Source: Bacillus safensis FO-36b
GTDB taxonomy: Bacteria; Bacillota; Bacilli; Bacillales; Bacillaceae
NCBI RefSeq assembly: GCF_000691165.1
Contig: NZ_ASJD01000001.1
Coordinates: 804,221-868,220 of the forward strand
Reading direction: 5' to 3'
Length of the DNA stretch: 64,000 nt
Both the position numbers and the translations under genes were made by a program. Positions 33,359-42,153 of the stretch are shown piece after piece; positions within the stretch are counted from its first letter, which is position 1; each line of letters opens with the position of its first letter. The notes under the pieces are model-generated. The model was not told the origin of the DNA. It worked only from the letters and a program-made list of their open reading frames with translations, and made no database searches.

Positions 33359-33545
33359 AAAAAATAGAATTGAAGTCACCGAAACCAAAAATAAAATGTT
33401 GAATCCAGTCGAACGAAAGGGCCCTATGATTCAAATGATCATAGTTCTTTTGATCTAAATTACTGTATTTGAAAAACACGGCTAACATACTTGCAGCAAG
33501 TTGCCGGCCATGCATTCGGGACTTTTGAAAAGCGCAGGCTCTTTC

Positions 33546-33573
33546 TTGACACGATTTCTCATCATGTTACGAT
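33546..33573 (+). promoter_or_regulatory. proH promoter
   Basis: A perfect -35 TTGACA (33546-33551) and TACGAT (33568-33573) are spaced 16 bp, about 55 bp before the gene. In B. subtilis proHJ is osmotically induced from a single SigmaA-type promoter. Confidence 0.65.
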
Positions 33574-33627
33574 TACTAACGTGCGAAAAACACGAACAAA
33601 AAGCGAACAAGGGAGTGGATCAATATC

Positions 33628-34464
33628 ATTGATCAAAAGAAAGTTGCTTTCATTGGAGCAGGTTCTATGGCGGAAGGAATGATCGCAGGGATTGTACGAT
33701 CAGGACAGATGCCGCTAGGCCAAATTTACGCAACAAACAGACAAAATCAACTTCGATTGAATGAACTAACGAAACGATACGGCATCCAAACAGCCGCAAT
33801 GGATTCATTTCCTTTTGAAGAAATGGATATGTTGATCCTGGCCATGAAGCCAAAGGATGCTGAAGCAGCCCTTGAATCATTAAAACCTCATATTCGGCCA
33901 GATCAGCTCATCATGTCTGTCCTTGCAGGTGTGAAGTTATCGTATATTGAAGACATGCTGCATGAAGGCCAGCCTGTTATGAGGGTCATGCCAAATACAT
34001 CAAGTACGATCGGGGCGTCAGCGACTGCTTTATCTGCTGGACGTTATGTGAAAAGCGATCATATGAGCATAAGCCAGGCTCTTTTGTCTGAAATGGGCGA
34101 AGTCTATACCATTCAGGAAGAGCAAATGGATATTTTCACTGGAATTGCTGGAAGCGGGCCCGCCTACTTTTATTTCTTAATGGAAAGAATCGAAGAAGCA
34201 GGAGAAGAGGCAGGTTTATCAAAGGAATTGTCTCGCCAAATTGGCGCGCAGACACTCCTCGGTGCGGCAAAAATGCTGCAAGAAACAGAGGAAAATCCTT
34301 CTGTCTTAAGAGAGAAAATTACGTCACCACATGGAACAACTGCTGCAGGACTGAATGCATTAGATGATTTTGGCGGGGGAGAAGCGATCAAGCAGGCTGT
34401 CAAACATGCGGCCAATCGTTCAAAAGAGATAAGCAATCAGCAAAAACAAAAAGTATCTATATAA
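33628..34464 (+). CDS. proH: ProH, pyrroline-5-carboxylate reductase with non-standard start
   Basis: This roughly 278-residue NAD(P)H enzyme catalyses the last step of proline synthesis. The Rossmann motif VAFIGAGSMAEGM lies at the very N-terminus, and IAGSGPAYFYFLME and TSPHGTTAAGLNALD are the P5CR signatures. The frame is open back to 33580 but contains no ATG, GTG or TTG before ATG 33667, which would cut through the nucleotide-binding loop. The likely start is ATT 33628 (or ATC 33625) after AAGGGAG. proJ and proA follow closely. The operon matches the osmostress proline pathway of B. subtilis/B. licheniformis (proHJ, proA-type). Confidence 0.88.
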   Translation: MDQKKVAFIGAGSMAEGMIAGIVRSGQMPLGQIYATNRQNQLRLNELTKRYGIQTAAMDSFPFEEMDMLILAMKPKDAEAALESLKPHIRPDQLIMSVLAGVKLSYIEDMLHEGQPVMRVMPNTSSTIGASATALSAGRYVKSDHMSISQALLSEMGEVYTIQEEQMDIFTGIAGSGPAYFYFLMERIEEAGEEAGLSKELSRQIGAQTLLGAAKMLQETEENPSVLREKITSPHGTTAAGLNALDDFGGGEAIKQAVKHAANRSKEISNQQKQKVSI

Positions 34465-34491
34465 ATAGAGCTCAGGTACAGGAGTGATTAG

Positions 34492-35610
34492 GTGTACGCA
34501 GATAAAGAGAGAAAACGAATTGTTGTGAAAATCGGAAGCAGCTCTCTTACTAGCTTTCAAGGTGAGATTAGTTTGAAAAAACTAGAAAACCTCGTCAATC
34601 AAATTGTGAAACTTAAAGATGAAGGACACGAAGTCATTTTGGTTTCATCTGGTGCGGTTGCAGCTGGTTACCGAAAACTAGGATTTATCGATAGACCCAA
34701 AACACTGCCGGAAAAGCAGGCATCTGCCTCAATTGGGCAAGGGCTATTAATGGAATCATATTCTACTTTATTTTTATCACATGGTTATATTGCTTCACAG
34801 CTCTTAATCACAAGAAGTGATTTTTCTGATGAAACGCGCTATCAAAATGTGCGTAACACAATGAACGTGTTATTGGATCGAGGCATCATCCCAATTATTA
34901 ATGAGAATGATACAGTGACGATCAATCGGTTGAAGTTTGGAGACAACGATACATTGTCTGCAAAAGTAGCTGGACTCATTGATGCGGATTTCCTTGCTAT
35001 TTTATCTGATATTGATGGCTTGTATGAAGATAATCCTCATACTAATCCAAATGCGAAGAGAATTCTTGAAGTCACTGATATCACAGAAGACATCGAAGCA
35101 GCTGCTGGAGACGCAGGCAGCAGCGTAGGTACAGGCGGAATGAAATCAAAGCTCGATGCCTTTAAAATATCAATGGCCGCAGGGATCAACGGCTTTTTAG
35201 GAAAAGCAGATACGCCTCACATTTTAGACAAAGCGATCAATGGGACAGAGGACGGCACTTATTTTACCGCTGACGAAAATGTAGCGCCGCTCAATTATAA
35301 GAAGCAGTGGATTGCCTTTCATTCTGGGCCAAAGGGTGAGATCGTGGTTCAAGAGAAAACACAGGAATTTCTCATGCACCGTGAGGGAAGTCTTGATTCT
35401 GATGGGATTGTCAATGTGAAAGGTTCATTTAAAAAAGGCGATGTTGTCCGTATTTTAGATCAAGATGGAAGAGAAATAGGGCTTGGCGTTGTGAATTATG
35501 CATCAGATGAACTCGCACGTAAGAGTGACTTGTTACAAGATGAAATCGTGCATGTCGTTGATCTTGAAGCATTTGTTTGTCATTTAGATTTATCGATTCC
35601 AGTTTGTTAA
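34492..35610 (+). CDS. proJ: ProJ, glutamate 5-kinase
   Basis: This 372-residue kinase phosphorylates L-glutamate in the first step of proline synthesis. The amino-acid kinase domain (about 1-260) shows RIVVKIGSSSLT, VILVSSGAVAAG, IINENDTVT and VGTGGMKSKLDA. A C-terminal PUA domain (about 280-360: GPKGEIVVQEKTQEF) follows. GTG 34492 follows AGGAGTGATTAG. As it directly follows proH, the osmoregulated paralogue name proJ is used; proB would be the anabolic paralogue. Nothing in the sequence shows whether feedback inhibition is relaxed. Confidence 0.88.
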   Translation: MYADKERKRIVVKIGSSSLTSFQGEISLKKLENLVNQIVKLKDEGHEVILVSSGAVAAGYRKLGFIDRPKTLPEKQASASIGQGLLMESYSTLFLSHGYIASQLLITRSDFSDETRYQNVRNTMNVLLDRGIIPIINENDTVTINRLKFGDNDTLSAKVAGLIDADFLAILSDIDGLYEDNPHTNPNAKRILEVTDITEDIEAAAGDAGSSVGTGGMKSKLDAFKISMAAGINGFLGKADTPHILDKAINGTEDGTYFTADENVAPLNYKKQWIAFHSGPKGEIVVQEKTQEFLMHREGSLDSDGIVNVKGSFKKGDVVRILDQDGREIGLGVVNYASDELARKSDLLQDEIVHVVDLEAFVCHLDLSIPVC

Positions 35611-35628
35611 CCAAAAGGGAGGAATTCC

Positions 35629-36897
35629 ATGACACTGACAGCTGAAGTTGTCACATCGGTCAAAGAAAAAGCGAAGAAAGCAAAGCATGTTTCAAAAAAA
35701 CTAAGTTTACTTCAAACAGAGGAAAAGAATGACGCGCTTCTTAAAATGGCAGAAGCATTAGAGCAAAACAGCCGCTTTATTTTACAGGAGAATCAAAAGG
35801 ACTTAGATGCTGGGAAAGAAAAGGGCTTCTCAGAGGCACTCATGGATCGATTAATGTTAAATGAAGAAAGAATTCACGAGTTTGCTGACAGTTTGCGGCT
35901 TGTGACGAGATTAACAGATCCTGTTGGAGAAATATTGGATGAATGGACTCTTGATAACGGCTTACACGTGAAAAGCCGAAGAGTACCGCTCGGCGTGATC
36001 GGGATGATCTATGAAGCGAGACCGAACGTCACTGTCGATGCAGCAGGCCTTGCCCTTAAGGCAGGCAACTCAGTGATTTTAAAAGGCGGTTCCTCCGCTA
36101 TTTCTTCCAACAAAGCCATCGTCAGCGTGATTCATGAAGCATTGGATCAAACAAAGATTCCTCGTGATGCGGTGCAATTAATTGAACAAACAGACCGTTC
36201 ATCGGTTCAGGCGATGTTTCAACTAAAAGAATGGATCGATGTTTTAATTCCGCGAGGCGGAGCATCTTTAATCAAAACAGTGGTAGAAGAATCCACTATC
36301 CCAGTGCTTGAAACAGGGACAGGAAACTGTCATGTCTTTATTGATCAAACCGCGAATGTGAAAAAAGCCATTGAGATTGTAATCAATGCGAAAACGAATC
36401 GTCCGGCCGTATGTAATGCACTTGAGACGCTGATTATTCATCGCGATTGGCTGAAAGAGAATGCAGTCTCATTAAATGAAGCTTTGCAGGAGCACCGTGT
36501 CACTGTACATGGCGATCAGGCAGCAGAGTCTTACTTCTCAAACGCGGTTCCTGCTGGAGAAGTGGATTGGACAGATGAGTATTTAAGTCTGGATCTTGCA
36601 GTAAAGGTAGTCGATTCAATTGAGGAAGCAATCAGCCATATCGATCAGTACGGCACAAAGCATTCAGAAGCCATCGTGACAGAAGATGAAAAAAATGCAC
36701 TCACGTTTCTAAACGAAGTCGATGCGGCAGCCGTTTACCATAACGCATCGACTCGCTTTACAGACGGCGGCGCACTTGGCTATGGAGCTGAAATCGGCAT
36801 CTCTACTCAAAAACTGCACGCAAGAGGGCCAATGGGACTTCCTGCACTTACGACAACTAAGCTGCTTCTGTGTGGTGACGGTCAGATTAGAAGCTAG
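35629..36897 (+). CDS. proA: ProA, gamma-glutamyl phosphate reductase
   Basis: This 422-residue NADPH enzyme of the ALDH superfamily reduces glutamyl 5-phosphate to glutamate semialdehyde. Visible motifs are GVIGMIYEARPNVTVDAAGLA, ILKGGSSA, LIPRGGASLIK and the catalytic-cysteine region NRPAVCNALETLI. ATG 35629 follows GGGAGG and lies 18 bp after proJ. It completes the glutamate-to-proline pathway with proJ and proH; the intermediate cyclises spontaneously. Confidence 0.93.
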   Translation: MTLTAEVVTSVKEKAKKAKHVSKKLSLLQTEEKNDALLKMAEALEQNSRFILQENQKDLDAGKEKGFSEALMDRLMLNEERIHEFADSLRLVTRLTDPVGEILDEWTLDNGLHVKSRRVPLGVIGMIYEARPNVTVDAAGLALKAGNSVILKGGSSAISSNKAIVSVIHEALDQTKIPRDAVQLIEQTDRSSVQAMFQLKEWIDVLIPRGGASLIKTVVEESTIPVLETGTGNCHVFIDQTANVKKAIEIVINAKTNRPAVCNALETLIIHRDWLKENAVSLNEALQEHRVTVHGDQAAESYFSNAVPAGEVDWTDEYLSLDLAVKVVDSIEEAISHIDQYGTKHSEAIVTEDEKNALTFLNEVDAAAVYHNASTRFTDGGALGYGAEIGISTQKLHARGPMGLPALTTTKLLLCGDGQIRS

Positions 36898-36908
36898 AAA
36901 GATTCAAG

Positions 36909-36939
36909 AAACACTACCTTTTTATGAGGTAGTGTTTTT
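36909..36939. terminator. Terminator between proA and the acetyltransferase gene
   Basis: AAACACTACCT pairs perfectly with AGGTAGTGTTT around a 7-nt loop and is followed by TT. It can also serve the convergent gene. Confidence 0.85.
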
Positions 36940-36963
36940 AACTTTATTTAAAAGAAATACACG

Positions 36964-37536
36964 TTATCCTACGTTTGCACAATTTTTCTTCATGACCTTC
37001 TCAAATTTAAAAAATTCAAATTCCTCAGGTGCTAAAGGTTCATTGCCGTGATGTGCTTCATGATGTGCGTTTGGATCTGGATGGTGTAAGTGATAAAATT
37101 CAACTATTTGAAAACCGCATTTATTGACATAAAAATGAATGTTGCGTTTTTCAAAGTATGGAGTCACAACCTCCCATACAATCGTTTCTGGATATTGCGC
37201 CTCGATGGCTTTCCATGCTGCCTGACCAATGCCCCGGCCGTGAGAGGATGATGAGATGTATAGCAAATCAACCGAGTTGTGATGTGTTTCTTGGTTGATT
37301 TTGATCACAACGCCGCCTGCCTTTTCACCATTTAGCATAATATGATAAACAATGTGGTCATTGGAATGAAAAGATTCATCAATCACTTCATCTGGGGGAA
37401 TTGGTCCATTCTGCGCATCGCCAAATGCGTCGATTACGCCAGCTGTAAAAGCTTTCTGAAGCTCTTTTTTCATAGAAGGGAAATCCTCTTTATTTGCATG
37501 TGCTAATGTCACTTCATGTTGAATTATTTTGTTCAT
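36964..37536 (-). CDS. GNAT-family N-acetyltransferase under MerR control
   Basis: This 190-residue enzyme has a GNAT fold, with the acetyl-CoA loop SSSSHGRGIGQAAWKAIEAQ and a histidine-rich tail (HHPDPNAHHEAHHGNEP). ATG 37536 is chosen because AAAGGA lies 7 nt upstream; the frame extends to 37641 without support. The gene is divergent from a MerR-family regulator and its promoter has the 19-bp spacer and palindrome that MerR proteins activate. The arrangement recalls BltR controlling the spermine acetyltransferase bltD in B. subtilis, but the substrate here is not known. The histidines might bind metal. Confidence 0.82.
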   Translation of the reverse strand: MNKIIQHEVTLAHANKEDFPSMKKELQKAFTAGVIDAFGDAQNGPIPPDEVIDESFHSNDHIVYHIMLNGEKAGGVVIKINQETHHNSVDLLYISSSSHGRGIGQAAWKAIEAQYPETIVWEVVTPYFEKRNIHFYVNKCGFQIVEFYHLHHPDPNAHHEAHHGNEPLAPEEFEFFKFEKVMKKNCANVG

Positions 37537-37576
37537 TTTCTTATCCTTTCCCTGCGTAGTGGTGTTTCTGCATGTT

Positions 37577-37607
37577 ATGATAAAGGATGGAGTTACTCCA
37601 TAGTCAA
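37577..37607 (-). promoter_or_regulatory. MerR-type promoter of the acetyltransferase gene
   Basis: On the minus strand TTGACT (37607-37602) and TATCAT (37582-37577) are separated by 19 bp. The 15-bp palindrome ATGGAGTTACTCCAT (37587-37601, plus strand) occupies the spacer. A too-long spacer with a centred palindrome is the classical MerR activation layout. Confidence 0.85.
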
Positions 37608-37623
37608 GAAAGGAGCCTTCATC

Positions 37624-38451
37624 ATGATCAATGATGTGCAAAAAACGTTTTTCACTGGAGAATTTGCCAAGCTATTTGATGTCAAAAAAGATACGCTTCT
37701 GTATTATGATAAAATCGATTTATTTAAGCCGGCTGGTGTTCATGAAAATGGATACCGTTACTATACACTCGAGCAATTTGATCATTTTATTGCGATTCAA
37801 TCTTTGCGAGCTGTTCAATTTCCGATCAAAGAGTTAAAACAATACTTCACAGAGCCTTCCCGCGAGAGACTGCAAAGCCTAGCGGCCGACCAAATAAAAA
37901 AGGTCAAACAAGAGATTGAAAAACTTCAAGACATCCAGGCTTTTCTTATGCGGGTGATGGAGACGACACTTGAATTAGCAAATGTGAAAATAGGGGAGGT
38001 CCTGTTTCAAGAGCTGCCAGAAGAACCCGTTGTACTAAATGCATCAAACCCGATCGACTTCAATACACCTGTAGAAGAAATATCACGTATTGTAGGGGAA
38101 TTTTTAAAGGGAGTTGGCATAAAAGGGGCTGCGGCAAATGGTTCAGTCTTAAAAAAGGAGCAGTTCCGTAAGCGGCACTATCATCAGTCAGATCAGCTGT
38201 TCTGCCGAATGGATGGCCCGGGGGCAGTCAAAAAACCTGGCGGGCTCTATGCGGTGATGTATGATCAAGGAACATTTGATCAGATCGAATCTGCTTATTC
38301 GCATTTGTTAGATGAAATCGAGAAAGAGGGCATGATGCTGGATGGAGATGTATTTGAGGAGTATTTACTTCATTCGCTCATGTCTAAAGATGAAGCAGAG
38401 TATATAACGAAGCTCAGTGTAAAAGTGAAGAAGCGAGCAGATGACAATTGA
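37624..38451 (+). CDS. MerR-family transcriptional regulator with effector-binding domain
   Basis: This 275-residue protein starts with a MerR DNA-binding domain (about 10-80: FFTGEFAKLFDVKKDTLLYYDK and NGYRYYTLEQFDHF). A dimerisation coiled coil (about 85-125) and a C-terminal GyrI-like effector domain (about 150-270, with PGGLYAVMYDQGTFDQIESAY) follow. This BmrR/BltR-like architecture binds small organic compounds. ATG 37624 follows GAAAGGAG. It is divergent from the acetyltransferase whose promoter it probably activates. A strong terminator closes it. Confidence 0.88.
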   Translation: MINDVQKTFFTGEFAKLFDVKKDTLLYYDKIDLFKPAGVHENGYRYYTLEQFDHFIAIQSLRAVQFPIKELKQYFTEPSRERLQSLAADQIKKVKQEIEKLQDIQAFLMRVMETTLELANVKIGEVLFQELPEEPVVLNASNPIDFNTPVEEISRIVGEFLKGVGIKGAAANGSVLKKEQFRKRHYHQSDQLFCRMDGPGAVKKPGGLYAVMYDQGTFDQIESAYSHLLDEIEKEGMMLDGDVFEEYLLHSLMSKDEAEYITKLSVKVKKRADDN

Positions 38452-38496
38452 AAAGAGGATAGACAGCATGTGACATGCGTGTCTATCCTCTTTTTT
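38451..38496. terminator. Long bidirectional terminator between MerR and ABC genes
   Basis: AAAAGAGGATAGACA pairs perfectly with TGTCTATCCTCTTTT (15 bp), and an inner stem GCATG/CATGC tops it. It is one of the strongest hairpins in the window. Confidence 0.9.
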
Positions 38497-38500
38497 GATG

Positions 38501-40330
38501 TTATCCCACTTGATTTTCGGCAAATTGACTCATATATAAGTCTGCATAGAAGCCTTTTTGTTTTAAGAGTTCGCTGTGCGATCCTTTTTCAATGATGCTT
38601 CCATCCTTCATGACTAAAATAAGGTCTGCATCCTTAATCGTTGAAAGTCTGTGTGCAATCACGAAGCTCGTTCTGCCTTTCATCAATTCATTCATTGCTT
38701 TTTGAATATGCATCTCTGTCCGTGTATCCACACTGCTTGTTGCTTCATCTAATATCAAGATCTTTGGATCAGATAAAATGGCACGGGCGATGGTTAACAG
38801 CTGGCGCTGACCTTGAGATAGGTTGCCTGCATCTTCTGTTAACAGTGTGTCATATCCATCTGGAAGCGTGCGGATGAAATCATCTGCATAGGCATGTTTG
38901 GCGGCTTTGATGACATCCTCTTTGGAAACGTGCTGCCTGCCATAGGCAATGTTGTCGTAAATCGTTCCTTCAAAGAGCCATGTATCTTGAAGAACCATCG
39001 CAAATAATTCTCGTACTTGCTGACGGCTGAGGTCAGTTGTTTTGACACCGCCAATGCGTATGGAGCCTTGATCTAATTCGTAAAAACGCATTAAAAGATT
39101 AATGATGGTTGTTTTTCCTGCACCTGTTGGCCCAACAATGGCAACCGTCTGACCTTCTTGCACATCTAAATCCAAATCTTTAATAATCGGATGATCTTTT
39201 TCATATCCGAATTGAACTTGTTCAAAGCTCACATCGCCTGAGAGTGATGCAAGATCAATTGCCGCATCTTCTTCGGTACTTTCTTCTTCCTCATCAAGGA
39301 TTTCAAAGACCCTTTCAGCAGAAGCGATCGCCGATTGAACTAAGTTTGCGACGCTTGATGCTTGCACAAGCGGCTGAGACATTTGCTGTGTGTATTGGAT
39401 AAACGCCTGCACATCCCCGACACGAATATTCCCGTTAATGACTAGAATCCCGCCGGCTACACTGACTGCCACATAGCCAAGGTTCCCGATAAAGGTCATC
39501 ATTGGCATCATTAAACCAGAAATGAACTGCGCTTTCCTTGAAGATTCATACAGCTTTTCGTTTAATTCATCAAATGTATCGATTGCTTTCTTTTCGTAGC
39601 CATACGCACGAACAGTCTGATGTCCTGTGAACATCTCATTAATATGTCCATTGATCGTGCCAAGCTCTTTTTGCTGCGCTTTAAAATGCTTTTGAGAAAA
39701 TGACGTAATGCCGCGAATCGCAAACAGGCTGAGTGGCAGCGTCAAACAAACAAGCAATGTAAGCAGCGGACTGATGAAGAGCATCATCACGACAATCCCA
39801 ATGACTGTAATCACAGATGTAATCACTTGGGTGAGCGCCTGCTGAAGCGATGTATTAATATTATCGATATCATTCATCACACGGCTCAGCGTGTCCCCGT
39901 GGGTTGTTTTATCAAAATAACGAAGGGGGAGACGTGTGAGCTTGTCATTTGCTTCCTGCCGTAATTCAGCAATGGTCTGTTGAGAGACACCAGCCATGAC
40001 ATATTGCTGAACGAATGAAAAGAGGGAGGCAACGACGTACAGCACGACAAGCAGCAAAAGAATTCGTGAAATGACATCAAATTGAACGCCTGTTCCATTC
40101 GTAAAGCTGTCAAATAAGGAAGAGGTGGCATCCCCAAGCAGCTTTGGACTAATGACGTTAAAGACAGTTGAACCAATCGCTGCAATAAGGACGATGATCA
40201 GCTGAAATTTCCTTGGTTTTAAATAGCCTGTCAAACGAAGCAGTGTTTTCTTAAATTCCTTTGGTTTTGCGGCTGGCCCTTTAGGGTGGCCGCCTTTATG
40301 GCCCATGCCAGAAGACATTTTCTTACTCAT
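38501..40330 (-). CDS. ABC exporter half-transporter, canonical ATP site subunit (YfiC-like)
   Basis: This 609-residue protein has an N-terminal basic leader, a six-helix transmembrane domain (about 50-340) and a C-terminal nucleotide-binding domain. It carries Walker A GPTGAGKTT, signature NLSQGQRQLLTIAR and Walker B ILILDEATSSVD with the catalytic glutamate present. The start overlaps the upstream half-transporter by 8 bp and uses its AGGAGG region. The pair resembles B. subtilis YfiB-YfiC or YknU-YknV heterodimeric multidrug exporters. The substrate is unknown. Confidence 0.85.
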   Translation of the reverse strand: MSKKMSSGMGHKGGHPKGPAAKPKEFKKTLLRLTGYLKPRKFQLIIVLIAAIGSTVFNVISPKLLGDATSSLFDSFTNGTGVQFDVISRILLLLVVLYVVASLFSFVQQYVMAGVSQQTIAELRQEANDKLTRLPLRYFDKTTHGDTLSRVMNDIDNINTSLQQALTQVITSVITVIGIVVMMLFISPLLTLLVCLTLPLSLFAIRGITSFSQKHFKAQQKELGTINGHINEMFTGHQTVRAYGYEKKAIDTFDELNEKLYESSRKAQFISGLMMPMMTFIGNLGYVAVSVAGGILVINGNIRVGDVQAFIQYTQQMSQPLVQASSVANLVQSAIASAERVFEILDEEEESTEEDAAIDLASLSGDVSFEQVQFGYEKDHPIIKDLDLDVQEGQTVAIVGPTGAGKTTIINLLMRFYELDQGSIRIGGVKTTDLSRQQVRELFAMVLQDTWLFEGTIYDNIAYGRQHVSKEDVIKAAKHAYADDFIRTLPDGYDTLLTEDAGNLSQGQRQLLTIARAILSDPKILILDEATSSVDTRTEMHIQKAMNELMKGRTSFVIAHRLSTIKDADLILVMKDGSIIEKGSHSELLKQKGFYADLYMSQFAENQVG

Positions 40331-42059
40331 CCTCGCTCACCTCCTGACCTTCCTGAGATGCGACAATCTCTTGATATACAAAATTATCCTTTATTAATTG
40401 TTCATGTGTTCCGATACCTGCGATTTTTCCTTCATCAAGTACAATGATTTTATCACTATGCTTCACTGTGCTGATTCGTTGAGCCACAATGATGAGGGCT
40501 GCATGAGCTTTTTCTGCTTCTAATGATGCCCGCAGCTTTGCATCTGTTTTGTAATCAAGTGCTGAAAAGCTATCGTCAAACAGATAGAATGATGGTTTTC
40601 TCACTAGCGCCCTTGCAATGGAAAGCCGCTGCTTTTGGCCGCCGGATAGATTGGAACCACCTTGATCAATTTCTGCATCAATTCCGCCATCTTTTTGCAA
40701 AACAAATTCTTCGGCCTGCGCAGTTCGCAGCGCCTGCCAGATGTCTTCATCGCTTGCATCCTGCTTGCCAAAGCGCACATTCTCGGCAATGGTTCCACTG
40801 AATAAAACAGCTTTTTGAGAGACATAGCCCATTTGGTTTCTCAGTTTCTCCTGAGGCAGTTCTCTAATGTCTACACCATCTAGTGTAATCCGGCCTTCAG
40901 TCACTTCATAAAAGCGCGTCATCAGCTGGAGAAGTGTTGTTTTCCCAGAACCCGTACTTCCGATGATGGCTGTCGTTTCACCAGTTTTGGCTTCAAACGT
41001 GATACCTTGAACGGCTGGTTTCTCAGCATTTGAGTAATAAAATGACACATCCTCAAAGCGAATGGATTGGGCGGGCTCGTGAAGGTCAGTGATAGACTCT
41101 TCTTTGTCTTTAATCTTTGGTTCCATGTTTAACACTTCATTCATGCGTTTAGCTGACGCTTGTGCTCTTGGGACCATAATAAAGCTCATCGACAGCATAA
41201 TAAGCGCCATTAAAATCATCATCGCATATTGAATGAAGGCAATGAGATTTCCAACTTCCATTTCTCCGGCATCAATTCGGTTTGCGCCAAGCCAGACAAT
41301 ACCGATATTCGTGAAGTTCATGATGATCAGCATAAATGGAAACAAGTAAGCCATTAATCGGTTGACTTTAAGACCAGTATCCTTATAGGACGTGTTGGCT
41401 TCTTGGAATCGCTCCTTTTCATCATCCACACGGTTAAAGGCGCGAATGACGCGGATGCCTGAAAGAGATTCTCGCATAATTAAATTCAGCCGGTCTGTTT
41501 TTTTCTGAAGCTGGCCGAATAGCGGGATGGCTTTTCTTGACACCAAATAGATAAATCCGCCAAGAAGGGGGAGGGCCGCTAAAAAGATAAGAGACAGGAC
41601 AGCATCCCTGGAAACAGCCAAAATAATTCCGCCTACAAGCATGAGCGGGGCCCGCGTCATCATTTGTAAAATCATAATCGTCACATCTTGGACTTGTTTC
41701 ACATCATTTGTTGATCTTGTAATAAAGGAAGACGTGCCGATCTTTTGAAATTCTTCTAATGAAAATTTTTCGACATGTACAAACAGCTGTCTTCTCATAT
41801 CACGCCCGAAGCCAAGTGCTGTTTTTGATGACAAGTAAGACTTCCAAATGGTGAGCAAAATGGCGAGTAAAGAACAAGCCACCATCCAGCCGCCAACCTT
41901 CCATATGTAAGCAATATCTCCCTGGACGATACCGACATCAACGATATCTGCTGTTAACGTCGGTAAATACAGCTGGAGCATACTGCTTAAAAAGGTGAGA
42001 ATGACAATGGACACAACGGACAGCCGATACGGCTTTAAAAACGATAAAATTGATTTCAT
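40323..42059 (-). CDS. ABC exporter half-transporter, degenerate ATP site subunit (YfiB-like)
   Basis: This 578-residue protein has six membrane helices (about 15-320) and an NBD with Walker A GSTGSGKTTLL and signature NLSGGQKQRLSIARAL. The Walker B is SFYLFDDSFSALD, where the usual catalytic glutamate is replaced by aspartate. One such degenerate site together with a canonical partner is typical of heterodimeric exporters such as BmrCD and TM287/288. Transcription runs from here into the partner gene. gltC lies upstream on the same strand with no obvious terminator between. Confidence 0.85.
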   Translation of the reverse strand: MKSILSFLKPYRLSVVSIVILTFLSSMLQLYLPTLTADIVDVGIVQGDIAYIWKVGGWMVACSLLAILLTIWKSYLSSKTALGFGRDMRRQLFVHVEKFSLEEFQKIGTSSFITRSTNDVKQVQDVTIMILQMMTRAPLMLVGGIILAVSRDAVLSLIFLAALPLLGGFIYLVSRKAIPLFGQLQKKTDRLNLIMRESLSGIRVIRAFNRVDDEKERFQEANTSYKDTGLKVNRLMAYLFPFMLIIMNFTNIGIVWLGANRIDAGEMEVGNLIAFIQYAMMILMALIMLSMSFIMVPRAQASAKRMNEVLNMEPKIKDKEESITDLHEPAQSIRFEDVSFYYSNAEKPAVQGITFEAKTGETTAIIGSTGSGKTTLLQLMTRFYEVTEGRITLDGVDIRELPQEKLRNQMGYVSQKAVLFSGTIAENVRFGKQDASDEDIWQALRTAQAEEFVLQKDGGIDAEIDQGGSNLSGGQKQRLSIARALVRKPSFYLFDDSFSALDYKTDAKLRASLEAEKAHAALIIVAQRISTVKHSDKIIVLDEGKIAGIGTHEQLIKDNFVYQEIVASQEGQEVSEDE

Positions 42060-42153
42060 ATGAATACCTTTCTTCCATATAGTCTTTTGTTCTGTAACCC
42101 ATCATATACAAAGTGGGATTTTTTCTACAAATGAAATGTCTTGTTTTAGTGAA

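Larger units (their letters stand above)
33197..33627. other. Intergenic region between the divergent P450 and proH genes
   Basis: This 431-bp stretch holds no supportable gene. It contains a cre-like palindrome TGAGAGCGCTTTCT (33345-33358) and the proH promoter (33546-33573). An AT-rich part with a minus-strand TATAGT at about 33320 may belong to the P450 promoter. No other recognisable element was seen. Confidence 0.5.

Noticed and set aside
32000..42059. Biosynthetic gene cluster around the P450 and ABC exporter
   Set aside because: The genes between are a proline operon and a regulator/acetyltransferase pair with separate promoters and terminators; no synthase or carrier protein is present.
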